A stretch of DNA of 64,000 nt from Bacillus solitudinis (GCF_002797395.1 NZ_KZ454943.1:3075966-3139965), one strand, 5' to 3'. Positions 24,881 to 34,078 are shown, numbered from the stretch's first letter. Numbers and translations: made by a program. Notes: generated from the sequence alone by a model not told the origin.

Positions 24881-26659
24881 ATGGACTCATTTTATAAAAA
24901 GAGTTTCGAAGCTTCGCTTGTTGGACAAGCGTTTGTTAATCGTCAAGGGGAGTTTCAACTTGTTAATTCATCCTTTTGTCAGTCGGTTGGCTATAATCAG
25001 GAACATCTTCTATCAATAAAATTACAGTCTCTGATTATACAAGAAGATGAGTGCCTTTTAAATGAAGGAGCACAAGGGCAGCAATTTGAGAAGATGATTC
25101 TCCATGGAGAGGGTTATTTGCAATCGTTTATTTTTACGATAGAGGATTTGCTTATACCCGATTCGCTTTTTCTTGTACAATTAGACCGAATTTGCCTTCC
25201 GGTTGAGTTGCCGGACTCTCCACTTGTTGTTAGTGTCCATGGAAGAGATGAAGTTAGACTCCCAAAGAAAATACTTGATGGAATAAAAGACGCCATTGTT
25301 ACAGTTTCGTTAAATGGACAATTCCTATATGTAAATGATGAAGCTCAGTCGATTTTCGAGTTATCTGGGAAAGAATTAAAGGATCTTGATTTTTGGTCAT
25401 TTATACAAGAAGATAAGCATGAGTTTTTAAAGAAAATCTATCCACTTCTTGTAGGAGAAGATTATGTAGAAGTTGAGTTCTTTAAAGAAAAGCAACAAAC
25501 CTGGTTTGATGTGAGAGCTTATCGTTCTGATGATCAGGTTACCCTGTATTTTATAAACATTACCAACCGAAAACAAATGGAGCAGGATCTTAGGGATAGT
25601 GAATTAAGATACAAAAGTCTAGTTGAACATACACCGGAAACTATTTCTGTCCACGATGAAAAAAATCTCATTTACATCAATCCTGCAGGTGGGAAATTGT
25701 TCCAGACGGACAAACTACATGAATTGTTCGGAAAACCTTTAATGGAGCTTTTTTTGGAACAGGATGTAAGATGTTTATTAGAAAACATCAAGCTATTACT
25801 AGCTGAAAAGAGTAAAGTGCTCTCCTCCATTCTTACCCTGCATTGCATGGATGGACAAGTAAAGGAAGTAGAAGCAACAACAACCGTGATTTTCTTTCGA
25901 GGGAAGCCTGCTTTCCGTACGATGTTAAACGATTTATCTGATCGAAAAAAGATGGATGATTTAATTCGTAAATCTGACAAACTTGCAGTTGTAGCACAGC
26001 TAGCAGCGGGAGTTGCTCATGAAATTAGAAATCCTTTAACAACGATAAAAGGATTTTTACAATTATTCGAACGTGATAAGGAATACAATAGTCGTTACTT
26101 GACCTTAGTTATGGAAGAACTTGGACATGTGGAGTCAATTATCTATGAATACTTGGCCCTGGCTAAACCAAACCATCAATCTCAATTTGAGAAGGTTAAT
26201 CTTAAAGAGCTTATTTTTGAAGTGACGACATTACTTGAGCGTCAAATGATTATGAAAAATGCGGGAGTTAAGCTCGACTTCGAGGATGTTCCACTAACGT
26301 TCGGATCAGAAAAACAATTAAAACAAGTTTTTATTAATTTAATTCGGAATGCGTTAGATGCTGTCGGGCCAAATGGAGTAGTTATTATCCGCTTGTTTAA
26401 ATACACAGACAATCAAATTTCTATCCAAGTTGAAGATAATGGATGTGGAATGACGAAGGAGCGTGTTGAACGCTTAGGAGAGCCTTTCTATTCGACGAAA
26501 GAGAAAGGCACGGGGCTTGGTTTAATGGTTTGTTATAAAATACTTGAGCACCATTGTGGCCTTATTAAAGTTAACAGTCAACTCGGTAAGGGTACCAAAA
26601 TGGAAGTGATTTTACCTTCATATGAGGGTAAGCCAAGAAAAGAAGCTTTGCTCATCTGA
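24881..26659 (+). CDS. PAS-domain sensor histidine kinase, sporulation-kinase-like
   Basis: The 592-residue cytoplasmic kinase has three PAS domains (about 1-110, 125-235, 240-360), then a HisKA domain with phospho-acceptor His380 in AGVAHEIRNPLTTIKGF, and a HATPase domain (N-box FINLIRNALDA, G1 VEDNGCGM, G2 GTGLGL). This architecture, with no membrane segment and no adjacent response regulator gene, resembles the KinA/KinE kinases that phosphorylate Spo0F. That target is inference. GAGGAG precedes the ATG. Confidence 0.85.
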   Translation: MDSFYKKSFEASLVGQAFVNRQGEFQLVNSSFCQSVGYNQEHLLSIKLQSLIIQEDECLLNEGAQGQQFEKMILHGEGYLQSFIFTIEDLLIPDSLFLVQLDRICLPVELPDSPLVVSVHGRDEVRLPKKILDGIKDAIVTVSLNGQFLYVNDEAQSIFELSGKELKDLDFWSFIQEDKHEFLKKIYPLLVGEDYVEVEFFKEKQQTWFDVRAYRSDDQVTLYFINITNRKQMEQDLRDSELRYKSLVEHTPETISVHDEKNLIYINPAGGKLFQTDKLHELFGKPLMELFLEQDVRCLLENIKLLLAEKSKVLSSILTLHCMDGQVKEVEATTTVIFFRGKPAFRTMLNDLSDRKKMDDLIRKSDKLAVVAQLAAGVAHEIRNPLTTIKGFLQLFERDKEYNSRYLTLVMEELGHVESIIYEYLALAKPNHQSQFEKVNLKELIFEVTTLLERQMIMKNAGVKLDFEDVPLTFGSEKQLKQVFINLIRNALDAVGPNGVVIIRLFKYTDNQISIQVEDNGCGMTKERVERLGEPFYSTKEKGTGLGLMVCYKILEHHCGLIKVNSQLGKGTKMEVILPSYEGKPRKEALLI

Positions 26660-26680
26660 GAAAGCTTCTTTCCTTTTCTT
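26640..26680. terminator. Hairpin shared by convergent genes
   Basis: AAGAAGCTTT at 26640-26649 pairs exactly with AAAGCTTCTT at 26661-26670, followed by TCCTTTTCTT. It contains the kinase stop codon in the loop and overlaps the end of the PilZ gene on the other strand. Confidence 0.75.
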
Positions 26681-27053
26681 GATTTTTCTGCAGTTGCTCT
26701 TTTGAGAATTCTTTAATGGAGGCGATAAGATTGTCTTTCTCGAAATCGGACAATTCAAATGTTAGTCCGTACTGATACACACTAGGTAGTATCTTCTTCC
26801 ATACAAACATTGCGCTAAGTTCGCTATGGTTTTCATTTAAGGTAAGCATAACTTTAATCATTATTTTCTTTTTCATAGGATCAGGGAATTCTAGCATGGT
26901 CTCCATTTTGAGCCCCCCTGGACTTATGTTAAGAAGAGTAATTTGTCCTGGGGAACTTTTCACCTTCCTACCATCAATTTCCAAAATATAAAAACTTACA
27001 GAAAGGGGTTGGGGAAATTCATATCGAAAGGAATCTGACCGTCGATATTGCAT
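26652..27053 (-). CDS. PilZ domain protein, probable c-di-GMP effector
   Basis: The 133-residue protein begins MQYRRSDSFRYEF, with an arginine-rich N-terminal loop, and carries the PilZ-type LLNISPGGLKM ((D/N)xSxxG motif), both needed for binding cyclic di-GMP. ATG 27053 is chosen, since AAAGGAAG lies upstream and the longer reading has no ribosome binding site. The protein has no further domain, so its output is unknown. It is convergent with the histidine kinase and overlaps its end. Confidence 0.78.
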   Translation of the reverse strand: MQYRRSDSFRYEFPQPLSVSFYILEIDGRKVKSSPGQITLLNISPGGLKMETMLEFPDPMKKKIMIKVMLTLNENHSELSAMFVWKKILPSVYQYGLTFELSDFEKDNLIASIKEFSKEQLQKNQEKERSFLR

Positions 27054-27259
27054 AGGCTTTCTTCCTTTATTATCTTTTAACAACAGTATACTTAATTTTT
27101 GATAAAATGGATAGAACTCAATAAACATGTAATATATTCTTAAAATAAGTGAAATTTTGTAAACTAAGGGAAAATACTTATGAATTGAGTGCATCTTTAG
27201 TATGATTAAAGAAGTTAGAACAGAAGATTCTAGCTACTTTGAAAAGGAGGAGTTTACCA

Positions 27260-27403
27260 ATGAGTAAAAAACTACTTTACACTGTATTAGCAGGTGCATT
27301 ATCAATTAGTGTATTAGCAGCTTGTGGAGATGCGACAGATGACCCAGCACCTCTAGAGGAAGATTCAGGCCTTGAAACTGAAGAAGAACCAATCGTAGAA
27401 TAA
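27260..27403 (+). CDS. Small lipoprotein (47 residues)
   Basis: The tiny gene has a strong AAAAGGAGG ribosome binding site and encodes a short basic start (MSKKLLY), a hydrophobic core, a perfect lipobox LAAC (Cys21 lipidated) and an acidic 26-residue tail (DPAPLEEDSGLETEEEPIVE). It is followed by its own terminator. Small acidic lipoproteins of this type occur in many Bacillaceae, with no known function. Confidence 0.75.
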   Translation: MSKKLLYTVLAGALSISVLAACGDATDDPAPLEEDSGLETEEEPIVE

Positions 27404-27424
27404 ATTTGATTTTAATACTTAACA

Positions 27425-27459
27425 AGAGTGGTTGCCTTTGCAGCCGCTCTATTTTTATG
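27425..27459 (+). terminator. Intrinsic terminator
   Basis: AGAGTGG pairs with CCGCTCT (one G-T pair) around an 11-base loop, followed by ATTTTTAT. It closes the small lipoprotein gene. Confidence 0.72.
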
Positions 27460-27512
27460 TTGATTTACTGGGTATGATAAGATGAAGGAAAAGACATTGA
27501 ATGAGGGGTCAT

Positions 27513-28481
27513 ATGAATTTCAGAATCGGATATCGAACCATAAAAACAGCTCTAGGTGCAGCGATTGCTATTGCCATCGCCCATGGCATGCAACTGGAGT
27601 TTTACTCAGCAGCTGCAATTATAACAATTTTATGTATTTCAGTTACACGGCGTCAATCGTTACTGATTTCATGGCATAGAATTATTGCATGTTTGGTTGC
27701 CATGGTATTTAGCTTCGTTCTTTTTGAAGCACTGGGGTATAATCCATTAACGCTTGCTTTATTATTGTTATTGTTTATCCCTACGTCTGTAAAGTTAAAA
27801 GTGACAGAAGGAATCGTAACAAGCTGCGTTATAATACTGCATATTTATGTGATTGGGCAAGTTAGTTTAGCAATTTTATTGAATGAGCTTTTACTAATTT
27901 GTGTTGGAGTTGGGGTGGCACTAGTGATGAATTTATATATGCCTAGCCACGAGAAAAAACTTCGCTATTTCAGGCGTGAAATTGAAGAACATTTTAAATC
28001 GATTTTCAATGAGATGAGTACGTATATTCGTCACGGAGAAAGTATTTGGGATGGTAAAGAAATTCCAGAAACCCTTGCCCTTCTAAAGCAAGGGAAGGAC
28101 ATCGCTTTAACAAATATTCATAATCACATACTTCGTTACGAGGATCAATATTATCATTATTTTAAAATGAGAGAAAAACAATTTGAGATTATCGAAAGAC
28201 TAATGCCTTTTGTTTCCTCAATTAATCGATCAGTACCTCAAGGGATTACGATTGCTGATTTTTTAGACGAACTAAGTAAATCAATTAGCCCAACGAACCA
28301 TGTTCCTTATTTTCTAGACAGGTTAAATGATATGAAACGGGACTTCCAAGAAATGCCTTTACCAGAAACGAGAGAAGAATTTGAATTAAGGTCGTCGCTC
28401 TTTTATATTATGCACGAGCTTGAGCAGTATTTATTTATTAAAGATCGGCTTTGGAATGACGTGGATAAACGAATGGTATAG
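27513..28481 (+). CDS. yqjA: Aromatic acid exporter family protein (YqjA-like)
   Basis: The 322-residue protein has a compact membrane domain (about 1-150, four to six spans; IGYRTIKTALGAAIAIAIAHG) and a cytoplasmic helical C-terminal domain (about 155-320) typical of the ArAE_1/ArAE_1_C family. B. subtilis YqjA belongs to this family and lies in the same neighbourhood as yqjE and polY1. The substrate is unknown. GAGGGG lies just before ATG 27513; the alternative ATG at 27501 overlaps it. Confidence 0.78.
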   Translation: MNFRIGYRTIKTALGAAIAIAIAHGMQLEFYSAAAIITILCISVTRRQSLLISWHRIIACLVAMVFSFVLFEALGYNPLTLALLLLLFIPTSVKLKVTEGIVTSCVIILHIYVIGQVSLAILLNELLLICVGVGVALVMNLYMPSHEKKLRYFRREIEEHFKSIFNEMSTYIRHGESIWDGKEIPETLALLKQGKDIALTNIHNHILRYEDQYYHYFKMREKQFEIIERLMPFVSSINRSVPQGITIADFLDELSKSISPTNHVPYFLDRLNDMKRDFQEMPLPETREEFELRSSLFYIMHELEQYLFIKDRLWNDVDKRMV

Positions 28482-28517
28482 GGGAAACCTAACGAAAAAG
28501 AAAAGGGGCGAAAAGGT

Positions 28518-29021
28518 ATGAAATGGATGCTCGCTATATTCTTGCTCGTAGCTTCACCAATCTGGCCTTTAGGTGAGAATCCTATTGTTGGTGACCCGTT
28601 TCTTATTGTTAATGTAACAACAAACCAATTATCCTTCTTTCAGGACGGTCAATTAGTGGATACTCATTCCGTTGCAACTGGAAAAAAAGGAGACGAGACG
28701 CCACTAGGCCTTTACACAATTATTGTAAAGGCAGAAAACCCATATTATCGAAAAAAAAATATACCAGGCGGTGATCCGAAAAACCCTCTTGGTAGTCGTT
28801 GGATAGGTTTTGATGCGAATGATACGGAGGGACGCACATATGGTGTTCATGGAACCAATCGACCCGATTCAATTGGAAAATCGGTGACTGCAGGTTGTCT
28901 TCGATTACCAAATGAATTGGTTGAGAAGTTGTTTGAACGTGTCCCACTAGGAACAAAAATATTAATTACGGATAGTGGGGAAGACTTCTACGCATTAGCG
29001 CAAAAGCATGGAGCGATTTAA
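28518..29021 (+). CDS. L,D-transpeptidase, YkuD family
   Basis: The 167-residue secreted enzyme has an N-terminal signal sequence (MLAIFLLVASPIWPLG) and a YkuD catalytic domain: TGKKGDETPLGLYTI, then YGVHGTNRPDSIGK and TAGCLRLPN with the catalytic cysteine. The canonical second His of SHGC is Ala here (TAGC), a variant also common in related Firmicute enzymes. It would form 3-3 cross-links or attach proteins in peptidoglycan. AAAGGGGCG precedes the ATG. Confidence 0.85.
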   Translation: MKWMLAIFLLVASPIWPLGENPIVGDPFLIVNVTTNQLSFFQDGQLVDTHSVATGKKGDETPLGLYTIIVKAENPYYRKKNIPGGDPKNPLGSRWIGFDANDTEGRTYGVHGTNRPDSIGKSVTAGCLRLPNELVEKLFERVPLGTKILITDSGEDFYALAQKHGAI

Positions 29022-29030
29022 AAATTAGTA

Positions 29031-29061
29031 AAAGCCGACAGCGTGTTAGTGTCGGCTTTAA
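29031..29061 (+). terminator. Intrinsic terminator
   Basis: AAAGCCGACA at 29031-29040 pairs exactly with TGTCGGCTTT at 29050-29059. Confidence 0.85.
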
Positions 29062-29083
29062 TATATGGTGGATCTTTAAGAAT

Positions 29084-29173
29084 TTAAAAGATCGAAACTC
29101 CCATTAATACTGTCCCAAGAACCATAGTAATAATCATAATGTAGATAATTGTTTTTTGGAATTTACGTGGCAT
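29084..29173 (-). CDS. Prli42-like stressosome-associated miniprotein (29 residues)
   Basis: The ORF begins MPRKFQKTIIYIMIITMV and ends LMGVSIF: a short basic cytoplasmic end followed by a single membrane span. AAAGGAGG lies seven bases before the ATG, so it is very likely a real gene. This matches the short DUF4044/Prli42 family, a Listeria membrane miniprotein that anchors the stressosome and activates sigma-B. The identification rests on size, topology and pattern and is not proven here. Confidence 0.7.
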   Translation of the reverse strand: MPRKFQKTIIYIMIITMVLGTVLMGVSIF

Positions 29174-29317
29174 TTTGAAGACCTCCTTTTATCATACTTT
29201 CTATTTTACTGTGATTTTTGTATTTGGACAAGAGGAGGAATTCAATGATCTAAAAAAGGGAATCGAGCGGGAAAACTAGAAGTACTTTATATAGTCATAA
29301 TTATAGTGGGGGTACAT

Positions 29318-30445
29318 ATGTTAAAAGTTAATGAACAGCGTTTAATAAATGAGTTTTTAGAGTTGGTTCAGATTGATTCTGAAACAAAGAATGAAAGCAA
29401 AATAGCACCGATATTAAAGGAGAAGTTTTCAGCCTTAGGGTTGGATGTTATTGAAGACGATGCAGCATCGACAACAGAACATGGAGCGGGAAATTTAATC
29501 TGTACATGGCATGGTCAACAGCAAAGCGCAGATCCAATATACTTTACCTCACACATGGATACTGTAGTTCCTGGTAACGGTGTAAAGCCATCGATAAAAG
29601 ATGGGTATATTATAACAGACGGAACCACGATACTCGGAGCAGACGATAAAGCAGGGCTCGCAGCGATGCTTGAGGCAATACGCGTCATTCAAGAAGAGAA
29701 CATCCCTCATGGTATGGTTCAATTCATCATTACAGTTGGTGAAGAGTCGGGTTTGGTGGGAGCAAAAGCAATGGATCGTCAATTATTACAAGCAAAGTAT
29801 GGTTTTGCTCTTGATAGTGATGGACCGGTAGGCGACATCATTGTTGCGGCCCCTACGCAAGCAAAGATTAAGGCAATAGTTTATGGTAAAACGGCACATG
29901 CTGGAGTTGCACCTGAAAAGGGAATTTCTGCAATTACAGTTGCTGCAAAAGCTATTGCAAAAATGCCGCTCGGCCGGATAGATAAAGAAACAACTGCTAA
30001 CATCGGACGATTTGAGGGTGGAAGTCAAACGAATATCGTGTGTGATCATGTTGAAATTCTTGCTGAGGCCAGGTCTCTTGTTAATGAAAAAATGGATCAA
30101 CAAGTGAACAAAATGAAGGAAGCATTTTTGAAGACTGCTGAAGAGATGAAAACGACGGTTGATGTAAATGTAGACATTTTGTATCCTGGCTATAAGCTCA
30201 GTGATGGAGATCAAGTTGTTGAGGTGGCCAAACGGTCTCTTTTAGCCGTTGGACGGACACCGAATTTACTCCAAAGTGGCGGTGGTAGTGATGCAAATAT
30301 CTTCTCGGGGTATGGTGTTCCGACGGTTAATTTAGCTGTGGGGTATGAGGATATTCACACGAAAAATGAAAAAATGCCAATTGCTGAGCTTATTAAGTTA
30401 TCAGAAGCTGTAGTTTCGGTCATAAAAGAGGTCGCAAAATCGTAA
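29318..30445 (+). CDS. yqjE: M20 family peptidase, tripeptidase T-like (YqjE)
   Basis: The 375-residue zinc peptidase shows the metal-binding stretch TSHMDTVVPG, GADDKAGLAAMLEA with the bridging aspartate, the catalytic glutamates in VGEESGL, and a dimerisation insert (GKTAHAGVAPEKG). This is the PepT-like type found as YqjE in Bacillus. ATG 29318 is preferred; GTGGGGGT before it serves as ribosome binding site. It probably degrades peptides in the cytoplasm. Confidence 0.88.
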   Translation: MLKVNEQRLINEFLELVQIDSETKNESKIAPILKEKFSALGLDVIEDDAASTTEHGAGNLICTWHGQQQSADPIYFTSHMDTVVPGNGVKPSIKDGYIITDGTTILGADDKAGLAAMLEAIRVIQEENIPHGMVQFIITVGEESGLVGAKAMDRQLLQAKYGFALDSDGPVGDIIVAAPTQAKIKAIVYGKTAHAGVAPEKGISAITVAAKAIAKMPLGRIDKETTANIGRFEGGSQTNIVCDHVEILAEARSLVNEKMDQQVNKMKEAFLKTAEEMKTTVDVNVDILYPGYKLSDGDQVVEVAKRSLLAVGRTPNLLQSGGGSDANIFSGYGVPTVNLAVGYEDIHTKNEKMPIAELIKLSEAVVSVIKEVAKS

Positions 30446-30459
30446 TCTTAATCATAATG

Positions 30460-30497
30460 AACCGATGTCCGTTCTATAGACATCGGTTCTTTTATTA
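30460..30497 (+). terminator. Intrinsic terminator
   Basis: AACCGATGTC at 30460-30469 pairs exactly with GACATCGGTT at 30479-30488, followed by CTTTTATT. Confidence 0.9.
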
Positions 30498-30531
30498 TTG
30501 TTGAGGAAAATAAATATGTTGCGTATTTTTT

Positions 30532-30735
30532 CTAATGCAAAAAGGTAGGTTGGTTGGAAGGGGTTCCGAACTCGATGCTTTCTAAGATAAATTCTTCTGA
30601 GTTTCCAATTAGCATAGACAGTTCTCTAATTGTTGGCGATTTAAGCTTTTGTTTACGACACCAACAAACAATAGATAATACTTGAGATAAAACATCAGAG
30701 TACTTATTAAGCTTTTTTCTACAGTTCTCATTCAT
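30532..30735 (-). CDS. Small protein with sigma-region-3-like helix-turn-helix
   Basis: The 67-residue product (MNENCRKKLNK...) contains SPTIRELSMLIGNSEEFILE, which resembles the helix-turn-helix of sigma factor region 3, and two cysteines (CWC). AAAGGAGG lies before ATG 30735; a longer reading from 30756 would cover that site. I do not recognise a named family. It is divergent from polY1, with about 136 bases between them. Confidence 0.6.
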   Translation of the reverse strand: MNENCRKKLNKYSDVLSQVLSIVCWCRKQKLKSPTIRELSMLIGNSEEFILESIEFGTPSNQPTFLH

Positions 30736-30832
30736 AGAGGAGCCTCCTTTGTTCAAAAAAAGAACCTGTTAGAGCTCTATCTTAACGATAACGCAATTTG
30801 AAAATACACGCAACCTTTTTGACTTTCAAAAA

Positions 30833-30846
30833 CGAACATATTTTCG
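30833..30846 (+). promoter_or_regulatory. LexA (SOS) box upstream of DNA polymerase IV
   Basis: CGAACATATTTTCG matches the Bacillus LexA consensus CGAACNNNNGTTCG with one mismatch. It directly abuts the probable -10 box TATAAT (30847-30852) and would block the promoter when LexA is bound. Confidence 0.65.
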
Positions 30847-30852
30847 TATAAT
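30847..30852 (+). promoter_or_regulatory. Probable -10 box of polY1
   Basis: TATAAT is a perfect -10 element. TTTCAA lies 17 bases upstream as a weak -35. The position overlaps the ATG at 30851, which supports translation from TTG 30872 instead. Confidence 0.5.
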
Positions 30853-30871
30853 GACAAAGGGGGGAATTGCT

Positions 30872-32119
30872 TTGAGTCAGAGACGAATTATTTTTCATGT
30901 TGATATGAATAGTTTTTACGCGTCCGTGGAAATGTCCTATAATCCTAAATTAAAAGGAAAGCCGATCGCCATAGCTGGCAATGTTGAGGAAAGACGTGGG
31001 ATTATCGTAACAAGTAGCTATGAAGCTCGAGCTAAAGGTGTAAAAACTGCGATGCCAATTTGGCAGGCCAAGCAACTATGCCCCAAGCTTCTAATACTTC
31101 CCCCTAATTTTGAAAGATACCGCGGGGCATCAAGAACAATTTTTTCACTTTTACAAGAATATACACCTCTTGTACAACCAGTCTCAATTGATGAAGGATA
31201 TCTTGATGTGACCTCCTACTTGGCAAAAATGCATCCTGTTACGTTAGCGCAAGACATTCAAAAGAGAATATTAGAAGAGATTGATTTACCGTGTAGTATT
31301 GGAATTGCACCAAATAAATTTCTGGCAAAAATGGCAAGTGATATGAAGAAGCCAAATGGTATAACGATTTTAAGAAAGCGCGATGTGGAAAAAAAGCTAT
31401 GGCCTCTCCCGATTGATGAGATGTATGGTATTGGCAAGAGAACGGTCGATAAATGGCGTAAATATGGGTATGACACGATAGGAGATTTAGCTAAAGAAAG
31501 CCAGGGAATCATTCAACAGCGTTTTGGAATGAATGGGCTAAAGTTACATGAGCGCTCAAATGGGGTTGATAAGCGGCCCGTTGACCCTCAAGCTTTTTAC
31601 GAATTTAAAAGTGTCGGTCATTCCACAACACTTCGAGAAGATACAAGGAGCGAGCAGAAAATCTCTGCGACATTCCAAGCTTTAGCAAATAAAGTTGCGG
31701 AGAGACTTAGTAAGAAGAAGGTTTGCGCAAATGGTGTTCAAATTACAATACGCTATCATAATTGGAAAACGGTTACCAAAAGTCAAAAAACATTGAACCC
31801 ATTACAATACTCAGAAGACATTTTTAAAGAAGCTATTCATCTTTGGAGAACAGCATGGAATGGAGATGATGTTCGACTTCTTGGAATAAGTACATATGAT
31901 TTAGTTGAACAGCGATATGCCTATAAGCAACTAGACTTATTTACGTATAAGCAGGATGCAAAAACGGATGATTTATTAAAAACAATTGAAACCATTCGCT
32001 CAAAATATGGTGAGAAAAGTTTATTTAAAGGAAATCAAATTTCTCTTGAATCTAATGATGGGTTAAGTAACAAAATAGGAGAAGGAACAAGTTTAGAACG
32101 TGATTTTTTAGATGAATGA
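30872..32119 (+). CDS. dinB: DNA polymerase IV (Y family, PolY1/YqjH)
   Basis: The 415-residue translesion polymerase shows the palm motifs HVDMNSFYASVE and SIDEGYLD with metal-binding acidic residues, a helix-hairpin-helix region (MYGIGKRTVDKWRKYG) and the little-finger domain (about 230-345). QLDLF near the C-terminus is a beta-clamp binding motif. TTG 30872 is chosen because AAGGGGGG lies seven bases upstream; the in-frame ATG at 30851 lies in the promoter. The LexA-like box suggests DNA damage induction. Confidence 0.9.
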   Translation: MSQRRIIFHVDMNSFYASVEMSYNPKLKGKPIAIAGNVEERRGIIVTSSYEARAKGVKTAMPIWQAKQLCPKLLILPPNFERYRGASRTIFSLLQEYTPLVQPVSIDEGYLDVTSYLAKMHPVTLAQDIQKRILEEIDLPCSIGIAPNKFLAKMASDMKKPNGITILRKRDVEKKLWPLPIDEMYGIGKRTVDKWRKYGYDTIGDLAKESQGIIQQRFGMNGLKLHERSNGVDKRPVDPQAFYEFKSVGHSTTLREDTRSEQKISATFQALANKVAERLSKKKVCANGVQITIRYHNWKTVTKSQKTLNPLQYSEDIFKEAIHLWRTAWNGDDVRLLGISTYDLVEQRYAYKQLDLFTYKQDAKTDDLLKTIETIRSKYGEKSLFKGNQISLESNDGLSNKIGEGTSLERDFLDE

Positions 32120-32208
32120 AATTGTGAAAAAATATGGTGTTGACATCTTGATAGATTGGATTAATATATGATTAGGATGAGATAGGTGAGAAAGGGGTCT
32201 AGTAATAG

Positions 32209-34065
32209 ATGACAAGCATAATGGCCTCGGTGAAGAGACTGAAATTTTATGCAATTGCAGTCTTTTTTTTGTGGGTAAAAACGTACGTATTATATAAAAT
32301 TTGTTTTAACATCGAATCGACTAATGTACTTCAAGAATTTATTTTAATGATCAACCCTCTAAGTTCCTCAATTCTAATTTTAGGATTGGCGCTTTTTTTT
32401 CGAGAGAAGCATAGAGAAGTCATGTTAATTGGGATTAGTTTTGTTGCTTCATTAGTGCTTTATTTTAACGTTCTTTATTTTCGGTTTTTCTCTGATTTTA
32501 TTACGTGGCCAGTGTTGTTCCAAACTAGTAATGCTCAAGATATACAAGGTAGTATGACAGAGCTTATGGGAATCGCTGATTTCTTAATATTTACAGACGT
32601 GATTATTTTACTGCTTCTTTCTGTTAAAGGGAGTATCCCTTTGGTCGTTAGTAAAAAAAGCGATAAAGGTTTTATCTTTTCGCTGGCTTTGTTACTATTT
32701 TTCGCAAACTTAGCACTCGCACAGGTGGAAAGACCTCAATTGCTGACGCGCTCGTTTGACCGAGAATTACTAGTTAAAAATATTGGGATGTTTAATTATC
32801 ATGCGTATGATCTGTATCTTCAGTCTGAGTCAAAAGCACAGCGGGTGTTTGCAGATAGTTCTGAGATTATTGAGGTTAAAAATTATGCGAACGCAAAGTA
32901 TAAAAGAGCAAATCCTGACTTTTTAGGCGTAGCAGAGGGGAAGAATGTAATTGTTCTTTCATTAGAATCACTACAAAGCTTTGTAATTAACAATAAAGTA
33001 AATGGTGAAGAAATTACCCCTTTTCTAAATGATTTAATCAAAGAAAGCTATTATTTCGATAACTTTTATCATCAAACAGAGCAAGGAAAGACGTCAGATT
33101 CTGAATTCATTGTTGACAATTCCATGTTTGGACGAGATAGTGGAGCTGTTTTCTTTACACATGCAACAAATGAATATCATGCCTTGCCTGAAATTCTAGG
33201 CAAGAACGGAATCTATACATCTGTCTTGCATCCGAATAACAAAAGCTTTTGGAACCGCGATATGATGTATCAAGCCTTAGGATATGACAAGTTTTATGAT
33301 ATTGACTCTTTTGATGTAACAGAAGAAAACTCGGTTGGCTGGGGATTAAAAGATGTAGACTTTTTTGAACAATCGATTGATATTTTAAAATCACAGCCTG
33401 AACCATACTATTCAAAATTAATTACATTAACAAACCATTTCCCATTTGAACTTGAAGAGGAGGACCGGTTGATTGATGAGTATGACTCAAATAGTCGAAC
33501 ACTAAATCGATACTTTCCTACTGTTCGTTATATGGATAGAGCCATTGAAGTGTTTTTTGAGAGGTTAAAAGAAGAAGGTCTTTACGAACAATCGATTTTC
33601 ATTTTGTACGGAGACCATTATGGTATTTCAGCAAATCATAATAAAGCAATGGCCATGTATCTAAATAAATCAGAAATTACACCATATGATACCGTTCAGT
33701 TGCAACGTGTCCCTTTGATTATTCATGTTCCTGGGCAAACAAAACATGAGGTTAATCATACGGTTTCAGGCCAAATTGATTTAAAGCCAACCATAATGCA
33801 TTTACTTGGGTTGGAACCGAAGCAAGATATTCAGTTTGGAACAGATGTTTTTTCTGAAAATCGCCAGTCGTTAGCTGTTTTACGAGATGGTAGTTTTATT
33901 ACAGAAGATTATGTTTTTACTGAAAATACATGTTACCGAAAAGGTAGCGGTTTAGAAACAGATATAGCGCATTGTGAGCCTTTTTTAAATAAAACCATGC
34001 AGGATCTGGATTATTCTGATAAAGTACTTTTCGGTGATTTACTACGTTATTATCAAGAGCATTAA
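32209..34065 (+). CDS. ltaS: Lipoteichoic acid synthase family (LtaS)
   Basis: The 618-residue protein has five membrane spans (about 1-190) and an extracellular sulfatase-fold domain. The catalytic threonine lies in QGKTSDSEF (Thr295); NVIVLSLESLQSF supplies the first metal-binding glutamate, and YGDHYGIS the later metal ligands. It polymerises glycerol phosphate from phosphatidylglycerol into lipoteichoic acid, or makes the primer, as Bacillus has several paralogues. AAAGGGG precedes the ATG somewhat far (11 bases). Confidence 0.9.
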   Translation: MTSIMASVKRLKFYAIAVFFLWVKTYVLYKICFNIESTNVLQEFILMINPLSSSILILGLALFFREKHREVMLIGISFVASLVLYFNVLYFRFFSDFITWPVLFQTSNAQDIQGSMTELMGIADFLIFTDVIILLLLSVKGSIPLVVSKKSDKGFIFSLALLLFFANLALAQVERPQLLTRSFDRELLVKNIGMFNYHAYDLYLQSESKAQRVFADSSEIIEVKNYANAKYKRANPDFLGVAEGKNVIVLSLESLQSFVINNKVNGEEITPFLNDLIKESYYFDNFYHQTEQGKTSDSEFIVDNSMFGRDSGAVFFTHATNEYHALPEILGKNGIYTSVLHPNNKSFWNRDMMYQALGYDKFYDIDSFDVTEENSVGWGLKDVDFFEQSIDILKSQPEPYYSKLITLTNHFPFELEEEDRLIDEYDSNSRTLNRYFPTVRYMDRAIEVFFERLKEEGLYEQSIFILYGDHYGISANHNKAMAMYLNKSEITPYDTVQLQRVPLIIHVPGQTKHEVNHTVSGQIDLKPTIMHLLGLEPKQDIQFGTDVFSENRQSLAVLRDGSFITEDYVFTENTCYRKGSGLETDIAHCEPFLNKTMQDLDYSDKVLFGDLLRYYQEH

Positions 34066-34078
34066 CGGCTAAATTGAA

